Assembly (NCBI GenBank): GCA_965659595.1
Contig: CBFHWN010000049.1
Coordinates: forward strand, 1 to 15,709
DNA length: 15,709 bases
Source of the DNA: Casp-actino8 sp965659595
GTDB taxonomy: Bacteria > Actinomycetota > Acidimicrobiia > Acidimicrobiales > Ilumatobacteraceae
Direction of reading: 5' to 3'
Numbering within the stretch: position 1 is the first letter of the stretch; every line of letters starts with the position of its first letter. This document shows positions 13,929-15,709 of the stretch, in pieces. A program made the translations under genes and the position numbers. The notes under the pieces were generated by a model, which saw only the letters and a program-made list of their open reading frames with translations, made no database searches and was not told the DNA's origin.

Positions 13929-14962
13929 GTGAGTTCTTTCGGAAACGTTGTGAGGAGTTCAGCGCTGTCCTCACGAACGACCACCAGGTCCTCGATCCGG
14001 ATACCACCGAGCCCCCTACGATAGAGGCCTGGCTCCACCGTCACGACTTCCCCGGCCCTGAGCACGGCGTCACTCAAGCGGTTGAGGAAGGGCTGCTCGT
14101 GGATGTCGAGACCGACCCCGTGTCCGGTTCCGTGCACGAAGTATTCGGCGTCGGTTCCGAGGGCTGTACGACAAGTCAAGTCGACGTCTCGGGCTGCAAT
14201 TCCGGAACGGACATTCGCCAACCCGATGTGCTGAGCCTCGAGGAGGATCTCGTACCACTTCCCCAGCTCGTCAGGGGGTTCACCGACGAAGAACGTCCTC
14301 GTCATGTCGGAGTGGTAGCCATCGACCAAGGCCCCGACGTCGATCACGAGGGAGTCACCCTGACGTAGAGGAGTTCGGGATGGATGATGATGAGGAATCG
14401 CCGAATTGACCGTACCGGTCGCGACGATGGTGTCGTACGAGGGACCGTCGGCACCGAGTCGCCGCATGCGGTAGTCGAGCTCGTCGCGGATGTCGCGTTC
14501 GGTCGTACCGACGACGATCAGAGGAAGTGTTGCGGACAAGGCCTCGGATGCGATTTCGGCGGCCCGCGTCATCGAAACGAGCTCGTCGGGGTCCTTCACG
14601 CGACGCAGGTGACTCGAATCGTGGTGGACGAGTCGCACACCGGCCTCACAGAGGGCGGACCAATGCTCGAACGACAATGTCGACGAGCGACAGCCGACTC
14701 GTTCGTGGCCGGTGAGTCGTGCCACGGCCTCGTGCACGGCCGATGGGGTGCCGGCTGTGACGACCTCCACCCCAGAAGCGCTGGACTCCTGAAGTGCTCG
14801 CTCGGTGTAGCGCCCATCGGTGAGAAGCGTCGTCGACGAGGAACCCACCAGAAGCCATCCGTTGGAACCGGAGAATCCCGACGCCCATCTGACGTCGGAG
14901 CCATCGGTCAAGAGGCACCAGCCGTCGACGTCAGCGCGAAGCGCGTCGAGACGATGTCTCAT
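13901..14962 (-). CDS. pepP: M24 metallopeptidase, Xaa-Pro aminopeptidase/dipeptidase type
   Basis: The 353-residue protein has an N-terminal creatinase-like domain (1-125; WASGFSGSNGWLLV, LLTDGRYTERA). The C-terminal pita-bread domain carries all five dinuclear-metal ligands: D208 and D219 (IDVGALVDGYHSD), H281 (HGTGHGVG), E310 (VEPGLY) and E324 (IRIEDL). Such enzymes remove N-terminal residues that precede proline, or split Xaa-Pro dipeptides, in the cytoplasm. PepP (aminopeptidase) and PepQ (prolidase) cannot be separated with confidence; the GFSGSNG motif is common in the small Bacillus/YpdF-like aminopeptidases found beside efp. The ATG at 14962 overlaps the aroQ TGA (ATGA), and the 3' end overlaps efp by 28 bp. 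The longer open frame upstream is aroQ sequence read in another frame. Confidence 0.88.
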   Translation of the reverse strand: MRHRLDALRADVDGWCLLTDGSDVRWASGFSGSNGWLLVGSSSTTLLTDGRYTERALQESSASGVEVVTAGTPSAVHEAVARLTGHERVGCRSSTLSFEHWSALCEAGVRLVHHDSSHLRRVKDPDELVSMTRAAEIASEALSATLPLIVVGTTERDIRDELDYRMRRLGADGPSYDTIVATGTVNSAIPHHHPSRTPLRQGDSLVIDVGALVDGYHSDMTRTFFVGEPPDELGKWYEILLEAQHIGLANVRSGIAARDVDLTCRTALGTDAEYFVHGTGHGVGLDIHEQPFLNRLSDAVLRAGEVVTVEPGLYRRGLGGIRIEDLVVVREDSAELLTTFPKELTCLPSRPMT

Positions 14963-15399
14963 CGAGATTCGAGCAGGCTGGCGATCGCTCGGACTGCAAG
15001 TTCGTATCCGAGAAGTCCGAAACCGGCGATGGAGCCCGAAGCAACGGGAGCGACCACGCTCGTGTGTCGCCACGGTTCTCGCGCGTTGGGTTGCGAAATG
15101 TGAACTTCGACGATGGGCCCGTGAAAGGTTGCCAGAGCGTCGTGCAGTGCCCACGAATAGTGAGTGAGAGCACCGGCATTCACGATCATGGCCTGGACCC
15201 GTTCTCGGTCCTGGTGGATGCGATCGATGATCTCGCCTTCATGATTCGACTGAAAGGACTCGAGCTGAAGTCCGAGTGACGCAGCAGTGCGAGTCGTCGT
15301 TAGGACATAGTCGTCGAGCGTGGCGGATCCATAGATCTCGGGCTCACGTTGGCCGAGAAGGTTCAGGTTCGGGCCATGAACGAGAAGAACTGTGGTCAC
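14959..15399 (-). CDS. aroQ: 3-Dehydroquinate dehydratase, type II
   Basis: The 146-residue enzyme removes water from 3-dehydroquinate, the third step of the shikimate pathway; type II enzymes are dodecamers. Active-site residues are visible: R18 and the catalytic Y23 on the flexible lid (LNLLGQREPEIYG), N74 (VNAGALTHYS), E98 and H100 (VEVHISQPNAREPW) and R111. The length is standard. The GTG at 15399 is used; VLLVHGPNLNLLG is the normal N-terminus. No Shine-Dalgarno is visible, but a TAATTT hexamer ends 6 nt before the GTG. It follows aroB by 27 bp and overlaps the aminopeptidase by 4 bp, so the two shikimate genes are consecutive both in the pathway and on the chromosome. Confidence 0.97.
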   Translation of the reverse strand: MTTVLLVHGPNLNLLGQREPEIYGSATLDDYVLTTTRTAASLGLQLESFQSNHEGEIIDRIHQDRERVQAMIVNAGALTHYSWALHDALATFHGPIVEVHISQPNAREPWRHTSVVAPVASGSIAGFGLLGYELAVRAIASLLESR

Positions 15400-15405
15400 C
15401 CGCTC

Positions 15406-15411
15406 AAATTA
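15406..15411 (-). promoter_or_regulatory. Candidate -10 box (TAATTT) for leaderless aroQ
   Basis: TAATTT on the minus strand ends 6 nt before the aroQ GTG, the same spacing as at fabI, so the GTG would be the first transcribed base. A CTGAAT hexamer 17 bp upstream, overlapping the aroB stop codon, matches the -35 consensus at three of six positions. It would drive aroQ-pepP-efp-nusB separately from aroB. Confidence 0.4.
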
Positions 15412-15426
15412 GCGGAGTGTTGCCCG

Positions 15427-15709
15427 TCATTCAGCCAGGAAATCTCGAAGTGTCTCGTCGACGACCGATGTGGGAACGTCCGGAACTGCCTCGAGACCTC
15501 GCGGCCCGTCGAGTACGAAGGTCAAGCCCTGGGTCGCCTTCTTGTCGCGGGCCATCGCAGCCATGAGATCGTCGATCCGTAGTCCTCGGGCCACATCGAA
15601 GGACTGACCATCGGCCAGGCCGTACTCTGTGCGAACCACGTGATCGTGGAAATCGACTCGCACGTCGTCGATGCGATCGAGCGACCGTGCCAATCGAGCC
15701 GCGAAGAGA
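15427..15709 (-). CDS. aroB: 3-Dehydroquinate synthase, C-terminal part (runs off right edge)
   Basis: About 93 codons are visible, open to the right edge, so only the C-terminus is present. The stretch LRIDDLMAAMARDKKATQGL, then TFVLDGPRGLEAVPDV and a terminal helix, is typical of the AroB C-terminal domain: a leucine-rich helix, DKK, then the FVLL-G strand and 'V-P' ending. AroB converts DAHP to 3-dehydroquinate using NAD and a divalent metal. The metal and nucleotide sites lie outside the window. The next gene, aroQ, encodes the following pathway step, which supports the call. The family assignment rests on this short segment plus context. Confidence 0.88.
   Translation of the reverse strand, partial: LFAARLARSLDRIDDVRVDFHDHVVRTEYGLADGQSFDVARGLRIDDLMAAMARDKKATQGLTFVLDGPRGLEAVPDVPTSVVDETLRDFLAE

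Overview
The window looks like chromosomal housekeeping DNA from a moderately GC-rich actinobacterium that has mycothiol, coenzyme F420 and a 20S proteasome. The evidence is a mycothiol ligase (MshC), an F420-dependent NADP reductase, an InhA-like enoyl-ACP reductase, an actinobacterial DnaE1 with a complete PHP proofreading site, and an ATP-independent proteasome activator (Bpa/PafE). This mix, with the codon use, suggests the class Acidimicrobiia or a close relative. That placement is inference; no 16S gene is present. Coding density is high. The longest gap between genes is about 150 bp, and no rRNA, tRNA, CRISPR array, insertion sequence or phage gene was seen.

Layout from the left. (1) Positions 1-3064, all on the minus strand, transcribed right to left: F420 reductase, mshC (GTGA overlap with the reductase), plsC, then the 5' end of thrS, which runs off the left edge. 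An 8-bp perfect inverted repeat separates mshC from plsC. (2) fabI/inhA stands alone on the plus strand at 3150-3917, diverging from the F420 reductase. (3) Positions 3953-6982, minus strand: an unidentified protein and a nitroreductase with overlapping reading frames, then a DUF35 zinc-ribbon/OB protein and its partner thiolase. (4) Positions 7087-12458, minus strand: an alkaline-phosphatase-superfamily phosphodiesterase, bpa, then dnaE1. (5) An Rrf2-type regulator on the plus strand at 12502-12951, diverging from the phosphodiesterase gene and converging on nusB. (6) Positions 12965-15709, minus strand: aroB (3' end only), aroQ, an M24 aminopeptidase, efp and nusB, with the last four genes overlapping end to end.

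Functionally, block 6 joins two shikimate-pathway steps with a translation factor and an antitermination factor. Block 1 joins low-molecular-weight thiol synthesis, F420 redox chemistry and phospholipid acylation. FabI completes fatty-acid elongation. The thiolase/DUF35 pair points to CoA-thioester carbon metabolism with an unknown substrate.

Start sites fall into two groups. Several genes have a clear Shine-Dalgarno sequence (plsC, dnaE, the DUF35 gene, the 6982 gene). Others have none, but carry a TAnnnT hexamer 6-9 nt before the start codon (fabI, aroQ, the Rrf2 gene, thrS), as expected for leaderless mRNAs. I found no clearly new multi-gene system. The least explained material is the unknown-protein/nitroreductase overlap downstream of dnaE. 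The most informative single gene is bpa.
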